The position numbers were made by a program, and so were the translations under genes. Source: Dryococelus australis (taxonomy: Eukaryota > Arthropoda > Insecta > Phasmatodea > Phasmatidae). Taken from it: a DNA stretch of 64,000 bases. The stretch's first letter is position 1. Each line of letters opens with the position of its first letter. Where the stretch lies: the NCBI GenBank assembly GCA_029891345.1, contig CM057002.1, positions 67,040,590 to 67,104,589 on the forward strand. Reading direction: 5' to 3'. Shown here in pieces: positions 44,043-56,475 of the stretch. Under the pieces are notes generated by a model, which did not search any database, had not been told where the DNA came from, and saw only the letters and a list, made by a program, of their open reading frames with translations.

Positions 44043-44879
44043 CTTTCGTTACAATCGGATCGCTGTTTCTAAGACGTGTCATGTACGAGTTTGAGCCACT
44101 AACTGCCAGTGCACAATTGACCGAGGCTTGAGTAGACAAAAGAATCTGGCTTGCTAGCTCGTTGCTAAATGAATTCGCGAAATATCTGTGTGTATGTACA
44201 TGTATATATACGCATGTACATACGTACGTGGTATAATAATAGAGTTTTTTTGCTGACTTGACAGTTAGTTCAAGTTTTCATTTCACTTACAATTCAGTTA
44301 TTACACTCATGTAGTTGTGATTGGTGAGCAGCGGAAGTTATTGTCAGCACGAGGTTTAGCTGTGGGTATGTACCACACGCTGCTCAGACATAAGCAGCGA
44401 GCTGCGACGTAGAGTGTTAGTTTGTGCTGCATCTTGTTAGTTTGAAGAGCCACTTCGGCAGTTGTGAAAGGAGGTTGTGGGAGGGAGGGAGGGAGGGAGG
44501 CAGGGCGGAGAGAATGCACAGATCATGATTACATCCACGAGTTCATTCATAGTTCGGCAGGAAGCAGCAACGAACGTTCTAATTCCACAGCCTGTCAGAG
44601 CAGACGCGGAATAGCAGCGAATGCATGTGTAGAGAGGCCAGAATGTAAGCACTTATACAACGAGGAAAAGTTTTGTCGAATCAAACATAGTTCGTTTGAC
44701 ACAAACAAATCAATTGTTTGCACAGAGACAATAATTTTTTTTTTTTTTTTTTTTTGCTGAAACCGAGTTACTTTGTTCGTCTTGTTTAATTGACCGAAAC
44801 TTAAGAATCGGTTGGTGCAATTAGAAGGTTTGGTTGGCTCCACGTACATTAATCAGTTTCTGTTATTGTAAGCAAAGCG

Positions 44880-44945
44880 GAAGCCCGACCGGGATTCGAA
44901 CCCAGATCGTTTTCGCCCAATCGTTACGCCATAGCAACCTCACTT
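44880..44945 (-). mobile_element. tRNA-like SINE fragment
   Basis: The minus strand shows CTGGGTTCGAATCCCGGTCGG, a complete T-arm/B box. The 5' and 3' ends cannot pair as an acceptor stem, so it is not a functional tRNA. Confidence 0.55.
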
Positions 44946-45075
44946 AATGTGACTATTGATAAAATATGAATTTTTTTAATTACATGCCGTTGAACGCACG
45001 TAAATAAATATTTCATGTTTCACAATTTTACTCTTTAGATTGCTGTTTGATTTGTTCTAGTAGGATTTGTATGCC

Positions 45076-45537
45076 ATTACTAAGCATCAATACATGCACT
45101 AACAAACACTGTTACTATCCTGATTGCCAGACATTACTAAGCATCAATACATGCACTAACAAACACTGTTACTATCCTGATTGCCAGACATTACTTAGCA
45201 TCAATACATGCACTAACAAACACTGTTACTATCCTGATTGCCAGACATTACTTAGCATCAATACATGCACTAACAAACACTGTTACTATCCTGATTGCCA
45301 GACATTACATAGCATCAATACATGCACTAACAAACACTGTTACTATCCTGATTGCCAGACATTCCTTAGCATCAATACATGCACTAACAAACACTGTTAC
45401 TATCCTGATTGCCAGACATTACTTAGCATCAATACATGCACTAACAAACACTGTTACTATCCTGATTCCCAGACATTACTAAGCATTAATACATGCACTA
45501 ACAAACACTGTTACTATTACTATCCTGATTGCCAGAC
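45076..45537. repeat. 57-bp minisatellite, 8 copies, open in one frame
   Basis: Units start at 45076 and repeat every 57 bases. Each holds TACATGCACTAACAAACACTG. The last unit has a 6-base insertion. Because 57 is a multiple of three, a plus-strand frame (45047-45553, 168 codons) stays open and repeats a 19-residue unit with three Cys. No coding evidence beyond this openness. Confidence 0.93.
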
Positions 45538-45818
45538 AATTATAAGCAAATAATCGAGTTATTTTTCGAATGAAATCAATCAAATGAAAGGCCGAGCAAA
45601 TATATACGGTTGATTCAAATAAACATTTTTGAAAGTTTACTTTTAGGCCCCAAGCTAAGGTTTTTTTTATTAAAGAAAGTATGTTTTTAGATAAACGAAA
45701 TAAATTTTTTATTTCTTCCCAAGTTTTAACTAAACGAAATATTCTGTCGCGACTACTTAACATTTGGAAGTATACAAGCAAGAAGTTTGTTGCCTGGCCA
45801 GAGCAAACGCCTCTCTCA

Positions 45819-45880
<62 letters not shown>
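45819..45880. repeat. (TA)n microsatellite
   Basis: About 29 TA units followed by a short CAG interruption. Confidence 0.96.
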
Positions 45881-46039
45881 TATATATATGGATGTGTGTG
45901 TGTGTGTTATATTCGCAATTAGTCAACAGCAAAAAATGCTCAAGTATACAGAATGGAAAAGCTATTTTACCACAAGATATGTAAAGTCCATCCATGGTAA
46001 CTTCGAACTTTTCTGGAGCCCTACTAAGGTTCTACTTAC

Positions 46040-46405
46040 CTGATATTTTCCGCGATGTGCAAACAAAGCTTAACCGAGTATAGAAGATTACACCGAGGAG
46101 ATAGTGCTGCACATTCGTGTCGCTCAGTGTGATAATATTCTGCATAAGAACTATTTTTTACTAGGCAATGCCAACACACATTTTTTCTCCCTGTTTTCAC
46201 CATATAAATTATAAATTAAATATTATGCTTTTATATATAAAATATTAGTAGAGTAGAAATTTGATTTAAAAAAAGGTATTTTTATGTTGACACGTATATA
46301 AACCCGTTGTGATAATCGACATTTTTAGGAAATAATCAAGCACGTCTCACGTGGTTTTTTTAAGGTTGGATTTTAAAAAAGTGTGAAGAAACCGAGAATA
46401 AACTT
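46040..46405. repeat. dispersed repeat pair, copy B
   Basis: Collinear with 34010-34380, same orientation. Both neighbourhoods also carry a piggyBac-like MITE downstream (34400 and 46948). Confidence 0.65.
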
Positions 46406-46947
46406 TATGTATATACCTGAAGAGTTCGCGGATTCATTTTGGGACAAGTTGGGATTAAAAACATGTGTTGTATAACATTAGCCATTGGTCCACACAGTAT
46501 TTGACACCTCCTGAAGAAGGCTGGCCCAATCGTCGCCTTCCACTGTGACGGTAGAGAACCATTGCACAGCTGACATTGGCAAATTTGTATGTACACATGA
46601 CTGTAGAGTCTAGTGTGCAAGTCATTGAGCTCGCGAATTTTTCAAGTCTCTAGCTATAAGTATACAGATGTGATGTAACACGGCGGTTCCTTTGATGTGG
46701 CGGGCGTACACACTCGCTGTCTCGAGGTGCGCGTGATTCTTGTCCGGGCCTTCTATCCCACTGGCGCTGTTGCGTGCTGTGAAAGTTCCTTATTGGCCGA
46801 TATGACAGCTGGCTAGTAAGTTCAGAGTTCCGCCACATCCATCAGTCCGTCCCGCATTCATCCGTCAGTTGAAACAATCCGTCGTTCGTCAATCCTTCCC
46901 CAGGGCAAAATTTCAGTGCGACAACTTAACAGCGCGATCTTTCTTAA

Positions 46948-47243
46948 CCCTTTCAGAGCCACTTTAATTCACTGTTTCAGGCGTTGCAAACAAGAAATTT
47001 TATGATTCGTGCTCTTCTTAAGTCTACACAGCACTTGTTTCGTTTTCACAGCCAATGAGCTGACGGCTATGTGTGCGGCTACAGTAATATGAACCAATGA
47101 TGCACTAGATCTTTAAATCGGTTTGCGAATCGGTAACCCACAGGTAAGATCATAGGTCATTGAGCTTCCCAGTGTGCAGTACAGACCAAAAATTACCTAC
47201 ACTTACGTAATGTACACAAATGTGTACACGAGGTCTGAATGGG
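46948..47243 (+). mobile_element. piggyBac-like MITE, copy 2, with intact TTAA on both sides
   Basis: The left end CCCTTTCAGAGCC follows TTAA (46944-46947). The right end GGTCTGAATGGG is followed by TTAA (47244-47247). The interior AGGCGTTGCAAACAAGAAATT matches copy 1. A TTAA target with CCC...GGG ends is the piggyBac signature. Confidence 0.82.
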
Positions 47244-47594
47244 TTAAGTTGGAGATATATTTTGGCTGAAAACACATTTTCAATAAAGAGACATTTTGTG
47301 GAAATAATTTTTCCACGCGATGAGAACTTATACTGAATTCTTTACATAAAAAATTTCCGAATTTAATATCAAATATAAATAAGCAAATCCGCCACTTTGC
47401 ACTGTATTTCAAATCGCGTATTCAAGCCTAAGGAATGTCGTCAGAAGGCGGTGGTTCATTCGTCCGTCGAAAGTTACATTTGACGGGTGGACGGATTTTA
47501 AGAAATGGTTGCACTGCGATTGGTTGAATATCACGTGACCGCCGGTCGGACAACGGACTATTGTGAGTCCAGTCCATAGACTAAAGATGTGGTA

Positions 47595-47970
47595 GACCGC
47601 TTATTCGTCTTGTGGAGCATGTACTCAACACTGACCTACCACAAAGGAACACAACTGTCAAAGTCACATGGTCGACAGTTTTTAAAGTAGTTTCTTTATA
47701 TCCTAATTTTTAATTTACACGCATTATTATATGAATAAGCTACTTTTACCAATTTTAATTTAATCAAACTGCATTACAAATTGGTTAGAGGAAGTATACA
47801 TACATCTCAAAGCATTTGTATACAAATCAGTTTTCTAACCTAAAATACAAACTATGCCGTTTTCGCTGTACGTGTTGGCAGAAACGCAGTTCAGTCAGCG
47901 AGATCGGCGGCCTAGCTCATATTTACTCTGTGATTCCAGCACGGCAAGGCGCTGGTTGTCCAATGGCTAT
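47595..47970. repeat. dispersed repeat, copy B
   Basis: Diverged relative of 35765-36140 and, in its second part, of 33700-33815 (TACGTGTTGGCAGAAA.GCAG, CAGCGAGATCGG). Confidence 0.55.
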
Positions 47971-48639
47971 CCCAGAATGTTGCTGTGGCTAGGGGTCGAT
48001 ATTTTGTTGGCGTGTGCTGCTGGAGTTGGCTGTGAAAGCGACTGAGTCATCTCTGTATAGTTAAATACTGTGTGATTCAACTGCGACATACAGCTACACG
48101 CTCCAACACAACGGCGGTGTTGGTCGGACAACGTTCGCCATTCAACACTCCTCAGTATGCAGTAGCCAATCAGGCGCAACCTCGCGCATCCAATCAGAGA
48201 ATGGTTACTCCCACATTACAGTAACAATAACGCTTTTTCATTCTCTCCGTGTTATCTTCTCTGTGATCGAATGGTAGCGCCTGTGCAACCAAACCAAGCT
48301 GTGTGAGATGTGTTGCATATATTCGTAGGCGTCACATAGACAACTCCTAACTTCTATTCACTTCTGTATTTACACTTACTTTACCAGCAACAAGAATATC
48401 GGGTATGTTGCATACTGTTAGCTTTATAAATATTCTCTCACTTTCTCAGCCGACAAAAGATTCCCGTGGTTATTCCAACCCTTACAGTCCCAAATTTATT
48501 TCCAGCTTAATTTTTGCAATAGTTTATTTGTTTTACGGCCACTGTACAAACGTACTTGTCGAAACCAAGGAACGCAGTACTGGGTGTATTAAATAATAAT
48601 TTTATGTGATTCGTCTTAAACGCTGTAATGACCATTGGC

Positions 48640-49024
48640 TAGAGACAGGGTTCAATAAAATCTTTCTTATTTCACCCCTACCAGCATATATTTGAACAGG
48701 TACTGGTGTGCGCCCAGTAAGGTTGGTAGCGACTGTGGCAGAGTAGCTTCATTGCCTTAACGTTGAATTAAAGGGTGTTTGGTAAACATTTGTGAATATT
48801 GAAATGGTATGCCTTTATTTCGATATGTTCAGTGCATGTACGAGTAAGAATGATCAAATTTGAAAAATATTTACATTTCTAATAATTTGACAGTCTCACC
48901 TGACCAATGCATGAACAAAGTGATGAAACACGTGACAATGATAAATTCACATATTGGGAAAAATCGCGCAATATATCTTAAGGAGGACTTTCAAAAGTGT
49001 TGACATTATTGTGAACATCCTGTT
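48640..49024 (-). mobile_element. degraded MITE, long form
   Basis: Contains CGCCCAGTAAGGTTGGTAGC, CATGAACAAAGTGATGAAAC and the right-end-like CATTATTGTGAACATCCTG. The left end is eroded. Confidence 0.65.
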
Positions 49025-49639
49025 TTTTGACTGAACGTGTTTTAAATCACGTAAATTAATTCCGTTCTAGAGACAAGAAAATTTAATCGATTTAACAACA
49101 AACTAGACCTCAAACACACGTATATTTGAGTTACTCTTGCAAATGGCTCATTGTATATTAGCCACGCCATTGACGATTCTGGGCCAATAGCAGATCTGCG
49201 TGTAAAAGCACCCAATCCCGTTCTACCTCACCAAGGATAAAAGTGGCTACCCAATAAGGCGACAGTCAGTGAACTAACAGCTGTTGCGGTGTTTAGCATA
49301 AGTATAATTTAACTGACGAAGTCTTCTTGTCCCTACGAATCTCTCCTCTTGAACGTGTAGTGTCGCAGTTGTTTCTTATATCGCATTTTCCAAATTTCTT
49401 GAATTTAAGGTATGTTTTTGATTCTTTCAGTGAGGGTAAGAAACTGAATTAAATGTCATTCTCGACATTCCGCACTGCAGAGTTTTGTGATGGCGTTGTA
49501 TTGCAAATAACATTTAATTTAATAATTTTGAGGTATTTTATTTTGTAAACTAATTTCGACTGCTATCGTAATTATGAAAACAAACCTGTAATTTACCAAA
49601 CAGCTCTTCAGAGAAATGTTGCCAGAAACGTTTTATAGC

Positions 49640-50195
49640 ACGACATGTGAAGGATTGTTTTAAAACACTACACGTGAAGGATTGTTTTATAACACTACAT
49701 GTGAGGAATTGTTTTATAACACTACATGTGAAAGATTGTTATATAAAAATACATGTGAAGGATTGTTTTATAACACTACATGTGAAGGATTGTTATATAG
49801 CACTACGCGTGAAGGATTGTTTTTATAACACTACATGTGAAGGATTGTTTTAAAACACTACACGTGAAGGATTGTTTTATAACACTACATGTGAAGGATT
49901 GTTATATAACACTGCACGTGAAGCATTGTTTTATAACACTACATGTGAAAGATTGTTTTATAAAACTGCATGTGAAGGATTGTTTTATATCACTACATGT
50001 GAAGGATTATTTTATAACACTACAAGGATTGTTATATAACACTACACGTGAAGGATTTTTTTATAACACTACATGTGAAGGATTATTTTATAACACTACA
50101 TGTGAAGGATTGTTTTATAACACTGCACGTGAAGGATTGTTTTATAGCGCTTCACGTGAAGGATTGTTTTATAACACTACATGTGAAGGATTGTT
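49640..50195. repeat. 27-bp minisatellite, about 20 copies
   Basis: The unit ATAACACTACATGTGAAGGA plus TTGTTTT repeats across about 560 bases. Many copies carry CACGTG or CATGTG. Length variants of 24-28 bases break the reading frame in several places. Confidence 0.93.
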
Positions 50196-50307
50196 TTCTT
50201 ACCAAAGACTGTTGTATGCAATGTAAAAATAAGTTACGTAACTCTATTTAACAAGTCTGCCACACTTTCTTGTTAAAATAATTTATGTGTGTGTGTCTCC
50301 ATATAAA

Positions 50308-50310
50308 TAC

Positions 50311-50370
<60 letters not shown>

Positions 50371-50371
50371 C
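50308..50371. repeat. (TA)n microsatellite
   Basis: About 29 TA units. Confidence 0.97.
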
Positions 50372-51130
50372 AGCAACGTGATTAAGTTAGAATTCTTTTC
50401 CATTCACCCCAAGGTCAATTACGTATTTTTGAAATCAAATCTGAAAACAAATCCCAGACCGTAATTGTAACGGAAAACGTTGGCTGCCGTCTATACGTTA
50501 TTACTGGCTGCAAATTACACAGTACATTTTTTTGTACTTGTTACTAAGAGCACTCCTTCAGAAACAAGTTGATAGGATTATCTTTTTTACACTACGAGTA
50601 AATATGAACTAACTATACAAATGCCGAAAGCCCCATCTCTCCATGGTAATGCAGATAGCATATGTACTACATCATCAGTTGTGTATTTCTAGAACATCAT
50701 TTAAAATCACACTCGATGAAGGCATGCAAAGTTCCAATAAAACAACGAGATAGCTTTAGCGCAAATTGACGTTATACGTACGTCATGGTGCCAAGCTATT
50801 TGGAGGTTTACGAATATTGACATAGATCACAATGATGGATACAGTCAGTTGTATAGTAATTAGTGACGCCTAGGCTCCATGCAAGAAAATGTAGTTCAAT
50901 CACGTTAAATAAAATATGAAAGTAGAACATAAAATCATATACAAGGCATTTGGGGGGAAAGCCAGGATATGGCTTTAATACGTCTTTCAAAACTCTGTTG
51001 CGCCAGTTAAAAATACTTAATGTTTGAGATGATATTAATGCATGCAATGCTAATTTTATACGATGGTAATGTGATTTTCTATATATACGTGCATACTCAC
51101 ACAGGCTTGAGTAACAACTTGATATAGTTA

Positions 51131-51133
<3 letters not shown>

Positions 51134-51161
<28 letters not shown>

Positions 51162-51207
51162 TAGCTAGATATAGAGAGATGGAGGGAAAGAGAGAGAGAG
51201 AGAGAGT
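51134..51207. repeat. interrupted (GA)n microsatellite
   Basis: Two GA blocks separated by TAGCTAGATATAGAGAG and a GGAGGGAAAG segment. Confidence 0.93.
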
Positions 51208-51705
51208 TAGGTACGTCTCACACAGAGTTTCGACGCCTTTAGTATTAATGAGTTGAGAAAGGAAAAAGTAAAAGGACAAGTTGCCGGTTAAAACACAAAC
51301 TGTACAGCCACGTGAATAAATTACCGCCAGGCACCGATTCATTAACATAATCCCTTTATATCTGACAGCAGATGTGTCATCTCTGAAGGAACCTACAGAT
51401 ATCTGCGGATTAGCTGGCTAAGAGCGTACTAACTTCCTGTAATTTGTCAAGTCAGTTGTGTACTTCTGACAATCAAGAGACAAGCCTCAGCAATGGTCGG
51501 GACGACACGGCGATAACGTAGAACCAGCAAGTAGGTGTTTTATATACACAACCAGTAGACAGCACGGCCGGCTCCTGGAACACGTGTGATACATACTGTA
51601 TTAACACCAGGAACTGTAGCACCACCGAACACTATATTATAGTCTTTATAATTCAGTTTACCTGTCGACGGTAAGGCAATGACAGAATCATTAATAGTGG
51701 GATGG

Positions 51706-51778
51706 ACCCTCCCCCCTCCCCTCCACCACCCTTCCTCCCCTCCACCACCCTTCCTCCCCTCCACCACCCTTCCTCCCG
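51706..51778. repeat. pyrimidine-rich tandem repeat
   Basis: Three-plus units of CCTCCACCACCCTTCCTCC, nearly pure C/T on this strand and capable of triplex or G-quadruplex structures on the other. Confidence 0.85.
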
Positions 51779-52639
51779 GTCCAAGGTCAAAAGCGAGGGA
51801 GCGATACGGGCGACACTAACAGGCACGCCTAGTGTCTCGTCGCTCCTACGAGCAAGGCGTGCAGTGTTTCCGTCCTAACACTTTACTTTGAAAATGAGAT
51901 CTGTAACAGTGGCACTTTATTACAAGGGATGAAATATTACAGATTAAATTACGCCCGTATGTTTGTACTTTTCTCTTGCCGCTTAACGAAACTGCATAGG
52001 TAAGCTTTAAAAATGCGATATTAGACCGTTTTCCGATTTTTTCTTCAAGAATACACTTAATATGACGAAAGTAAAAAAAAAAATAAGGGCATAGATAAAT
52101 GTTTTTTTTTTACCTTCTCTGATCACATTTTATATTTGGAGAACATTGATTTACCGAGATACGCGTATTCGCACAAACAACTATTTAACAAAAGAGGAGG
52201 GGGTCCACCATCTTGCTCTTAACAGGACCGCCTCTGATTGTCAAGGCGTTGGCTACTCTTCTCAATTAAAACCAGAAACGTGAAATTACCACCACAATAA
52301 AATCCTTATATTAACTATACATAATATATCCGTTGTAATATATCCGTTGTAATATATGTTTGTTTCTCTGCGAAGAATGAGGTTGAAACGAACGCTTTCA
52401 GCTCTTTAACGATTTCCGTGGCAAATATTTCTAGTGCGCTGTCGTAGAGCGCGTTTAAGGTAGTGCCTACTATCCCTTCCAACTTGTGTTTATTTTGGTT
52501 TGTCCTTAACTTACTTTTCTGATCAAATATTTGAAAACGAGGGCTGTCAGAGCATGGAGAATTACTTGACTTTTTTTCTTTTCAGTCCGCAGTATTATTC
52601 CTTTGTTGTTTTTGTTGCATTTCTAACAGCAAGGCTTGA

Positions 52640-53068
52640 TCACAATAAAGGAAGCACTTTTGAAATCAGCATTACAAAAATGTAGCTACCCTTGCCTGCG
52701 TATATTTCAACGGGCAGACTGACTGGTGTACGCACAGTCCAGTTGGCAACAACTGAAGGAAAGTAATTCCACGTCCTGGCGCTAAATGTCGACGTGTTGA
52801 GTAAATAACTGTGAATACTGTAATCGTTTCTTTTACTTTCGTTTTTTTTTTTTCCCAGTGCGCTTTAGTATAAGAATTAGCTAATGTGTAAAATAGGTAC
52901 TTTGTCTAATAACTTCACAGTTATAGTTTACCGGCGCATGAATAAAGTGATAAGGTCCATGGCGATGTTAATGTTGCACATGGCGGAATAATACACGATG
53001 TGCATACAGCAAGTATCTCTTGAGCACTGGCTTTTAAAAATGCTCAGTTCACCATGATAGCTTTTAGT
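52640..53068 (-). mobile_element. degraded MITE, long form
   Basis: GAAGCACTTTTGAAATCAGC at the left, GTACGCACAGTCCAGTTGGC and GGCGCATGAATAAAGTGATA inside, and TGCTCAGTTCACCATGATAGC at the right. This is the reverse long-form layout, as in 37258-37682. Confidence 0.72.
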
Positions 53069-53070
53069 AA

Positions 53071-55730
53071 ACATTTACTCATTATTTATATTTTTCCCAG
53101 TCTCACATGACAGTACACAGATTAAAATCCGTCCACTCTTGTTTCAGTAAATCTGTAAAGTAGTCCTGTATGTAATAATAATGCTTGAACTTTAATATTA
53201 AGTCTTAACAATAAGTTACAAAGATAAAAAATTATAAATAAATACAAGGTTACAAGGATATTACCGCCTTAGGGACTTCAAGAGAATTAAATTATTTCTT
53301 ATATGTTTAGCATATCACATCTTTTCCGTTGTATTATGAATTACTATTATATAAAGGGCGAAAATTGCGGGAAAATACTTAAAAGCATACGAATTTAAAA
53401 AAAAACTATATAAATATAGAATTTACAATTTTATATTCTAACGAATATCAAAATTGAACATATCTTATACGTCTGACTAGAACTGAAAATAATTTTCCAC
53501 GCTATCATACTGTCACGAAGAATATTTCCTTCCACATTTGTTACGTGGCTGGCCATAGTTCAGTGTTAAATATTATATAAAAATTCCAAGTTGAACATTG
53601 TCACAAATCAAACACTTACTGCAGGTGTAACAACTGTCGGATTTCAAATAAATTGCATCATGCTAGTCCTGAGACTTAATATACGCCTCAGTTGAAACCA
53701 TGAAACCAAATCAAACTCGGTATTTACATAACTTTTTGAAATCTGCACGAATCAATTATTTACATTAAATTGCTCGTATTTACGGTTTAAAAATACTACC
53801 ATTATTTTTCAAATTATTCGATATTTTGTCAATTTATTATTGACATCTTTACACGAAACCACAAATTTTCCTCAAAATTTTCATCTAAAAAATTATTTTG
53901 GTCGCCTTCCATTACTGATGTCCAGCATTCAAATATATGATATCGTTCGTCGATAAAAGGAATACAGTGAGAGATCAGAGGATTTTAACGAGTTTAATTA
54001 GCTGTAGCGTAGACTCCCCACTCCTATACACATTCGATTCAATAACTTGTTTCAAATGGCCTTGACATGACGAGAAGCTGCTACCAAGTTTTACAGGCAA
54101 CACGTGTGATCCTATGATTCTCTAGCTGTATATTTACTATTGGCGCACCCTGTCCCAAAGCAGATGAAATGTACTGCCTTCCAATGAAAGATGTTGAATT
54201 ACTAGTTTCTACCTCAGTTAGGTTAGAAAGACTTGTTTTGAATCTACAACTATACCTCTCTGATAACAGATATTACAATATTGTACAACAAATATAAATT
54301 ATGGATAATTTTTGTCGAGTAATTACGACGTAATTACTTCAGCATCGTTTTTAAATTATCAGTAGATTCTCGCTGTTTCATAAGAACCAGATAATGTCAT
54401 GGATAAATTTCGGTGGCTACACCTGAAGGTATTAGTGCAGTGTAAAAGCTCTTTATAAGGGATATTTAGTTATTTCATTCTTTTCTATGACAGCTATGGA
54501 ACGTATTTGAAAAATTCAGTTTGGCGTATGAGACCAGGTCTTAAAACTTAAGTTGATGGATTCTAAGATGTTATACTCACGAACCTCCCGCATCTTCAGC
54601 TATCAGTACGCAGCGACTATTACTGTTCGTAGATCGACACTTCTGAAAAACTCGGTAGTTATATTAATTAACGTAACATTACGAGAAAGGAAGTATACAT
54701 TTCGCTCTTTAATTTAGTTCTGCTACTTGTTTTGAACAATACCTACATGTTACCAAGTTTTATTACCGCGTAATTGCAAGACGGTATAATTTCTTCCTAA
54801 CGTAAGTTCAATTTTGACGTTGTTCTCTCATATCCAGTGTCGAGAAACCAAATCTTGAATCGTCCACCAATAACTGATTTTACTGGCTCTTCACACAAAA
54901 AAAAAAATTCCCTTCAATTTACCAAAAAAGTGCTGGTAAACATTTATCCAGTAGTGTCCGTAAAATCACGTCGAATTTCAAAAACGGATGTTCCTTAAAT
55001 CTCACATAACTTCCGTTAACTCACTGGAACTTTAAGTTAATTTCGTGGTTATTTTTTACTTCCTTTTTTTAAAAAAGAGATAACGAAAAAATCTGTAGTT
55101 TCTGTTATGTCGATGTTTTACTTTGTATTATTTTTAATATAGTTGAAATATGTAATACCTGAGTGACATTAGAACCAGAGTCAAAATGTCTGCGGATCGT
55201 GACCATAACCAACTACATACAACATTCTCGCGAAGCATTAGTTTACAACTATATTATTTGCTGTTGAGTCATATAAGCAACCTTTCCAGTTTTTATTTCA
55301 GATAATGTATTTGAAGTGCTGCTATATGTTACGTACGAGTGATGTTACTATTTGACGTTTGATAGAATAGGTCGAAAGCCTGTTACACACGGTTCACTTT
55401 CTTGTACAAGAACGTGCACCTTTCTTGTTCAAGTCAACTTGTATCGTGCGACTGGCTAACTTGTTTGCAATTGTTTGTAAAGTGTTTATATTATATGGTG
55501 GAAATGAGTTAATGCCATGCTGCAACATTCAAGTACTACAACTGTGTGTACACTATGTAGGCTACGTGGTACTTGACTACAAGAGGATGTTCACGTTATT
55601 GTGCACCTTCTGGTGATCACTTTCTTGTTCACAAAAGATGTCCGTCTGTATCAGGCTTTAGTGGCGTGGGTAACCTTGACTGCCCTATTGGTGGAGAAAG
55701 CCTCGTGTATACTCGACTTTATTGTTGCAG
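53071..55730. other. intergenic DNA, no recognised feature
   Basis: Very AT-rich, with no convincing gene, RNA or repeat family. Short random frames only. Confidence 0.4.
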
Positions 55731-55734
55731 GTCA

Positions 55735-55790
55735 TCCTGTAGCTATGGGAACACTCTGTAGCTATTGGGACACTCTGTAGCTATAGGAAA
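55735..55790. repeat. 22-bp tandem repeat, about 2.5 copies
   Basis: CTGTAGCTAT(G/T)GGAACACT units in direct succession. Confidence 0.85.
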
Positions 55791-56006
55791 TACGGAAATA
55801 TTCCGTGTTTTGGCCGGATTTATAAACTAGGTAAGAAACACAAAGAGACAAACGGACGAACGCATTTCGAAGATACAGTCCGTAAACTGCACAAGACTCA
55901 AGAACGCAACTTAAAAGTTGGTCAACTCTCAGCTGATTGCATTTTTGCTTGCGTCTTACGTCTTCTGAATTAGCACTGATCAATTACGAATCGTTTTTCA
56001 TTCGTT

Positions 56007-56475
56007 ATGATTTTCAAATATTATTATAATATTTCTGATGCTCAATTTTCAGTTTATGCTTTTCTTAGTAATATATATTGTTCAGCTATAATGGATGGTA
56101 TAGGTATAAGGCTGCCTCGTTATAAACATAGAATAATGAACACCTTTGAAATTATTACATCCAAAAATGATATTGTCAAAAGATGTGTCACAATGTAATA
56201 AATATTTAAACAATTTTGATCCGTTCAATGGCAAAAAATTAACTTTTCCAGATTTGCTCAAACATATTAATATTTTTTTTTTGCAAAACTAATGCAATGT
56301 TCAATATTTTTATTAATGTATTATGGAATGTTATTTTAGATGTTTGATTTTGTGTGACGTGTTTGTTTTTGTATGTCTGTTTTATGTCTCGTAATTTGTG
56401 ACTGTGCTTTTGTAATAAATGTATGTGCCATCCAGTAATTGGTACTAACTGTTGGGTGGCACACTAAACTTCAAT
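56007..56475 (+). mobile_element. possible non-LTR retroelement 3' end (tentative)
   Basis: Broken coding-like stretches in two frames (AFLSNIYCSAIMDGIGIRLP, then NKYLNNFDPFNGKKLTFPDL) are followed by a T/G-rich untranslated region. Two AATAAA signals and the tail AATAAATAAATAAG follow. A transposon body with a short tandem A-rich tail fits a non-LTR element, but I do not recognise the protein. Confidence 0.35.

Noticed and set aside
44880-44945. Candidate tRNA gene
   Set aside because: The B box and T arm are good but the acceptor ends do not pair; treated as a SINE fragment.
49640-50195. CRISPR-like array
   Set aside because: Units are contiguous 27-bp tandem repeats without unique spacers in a eukaryotic genome.
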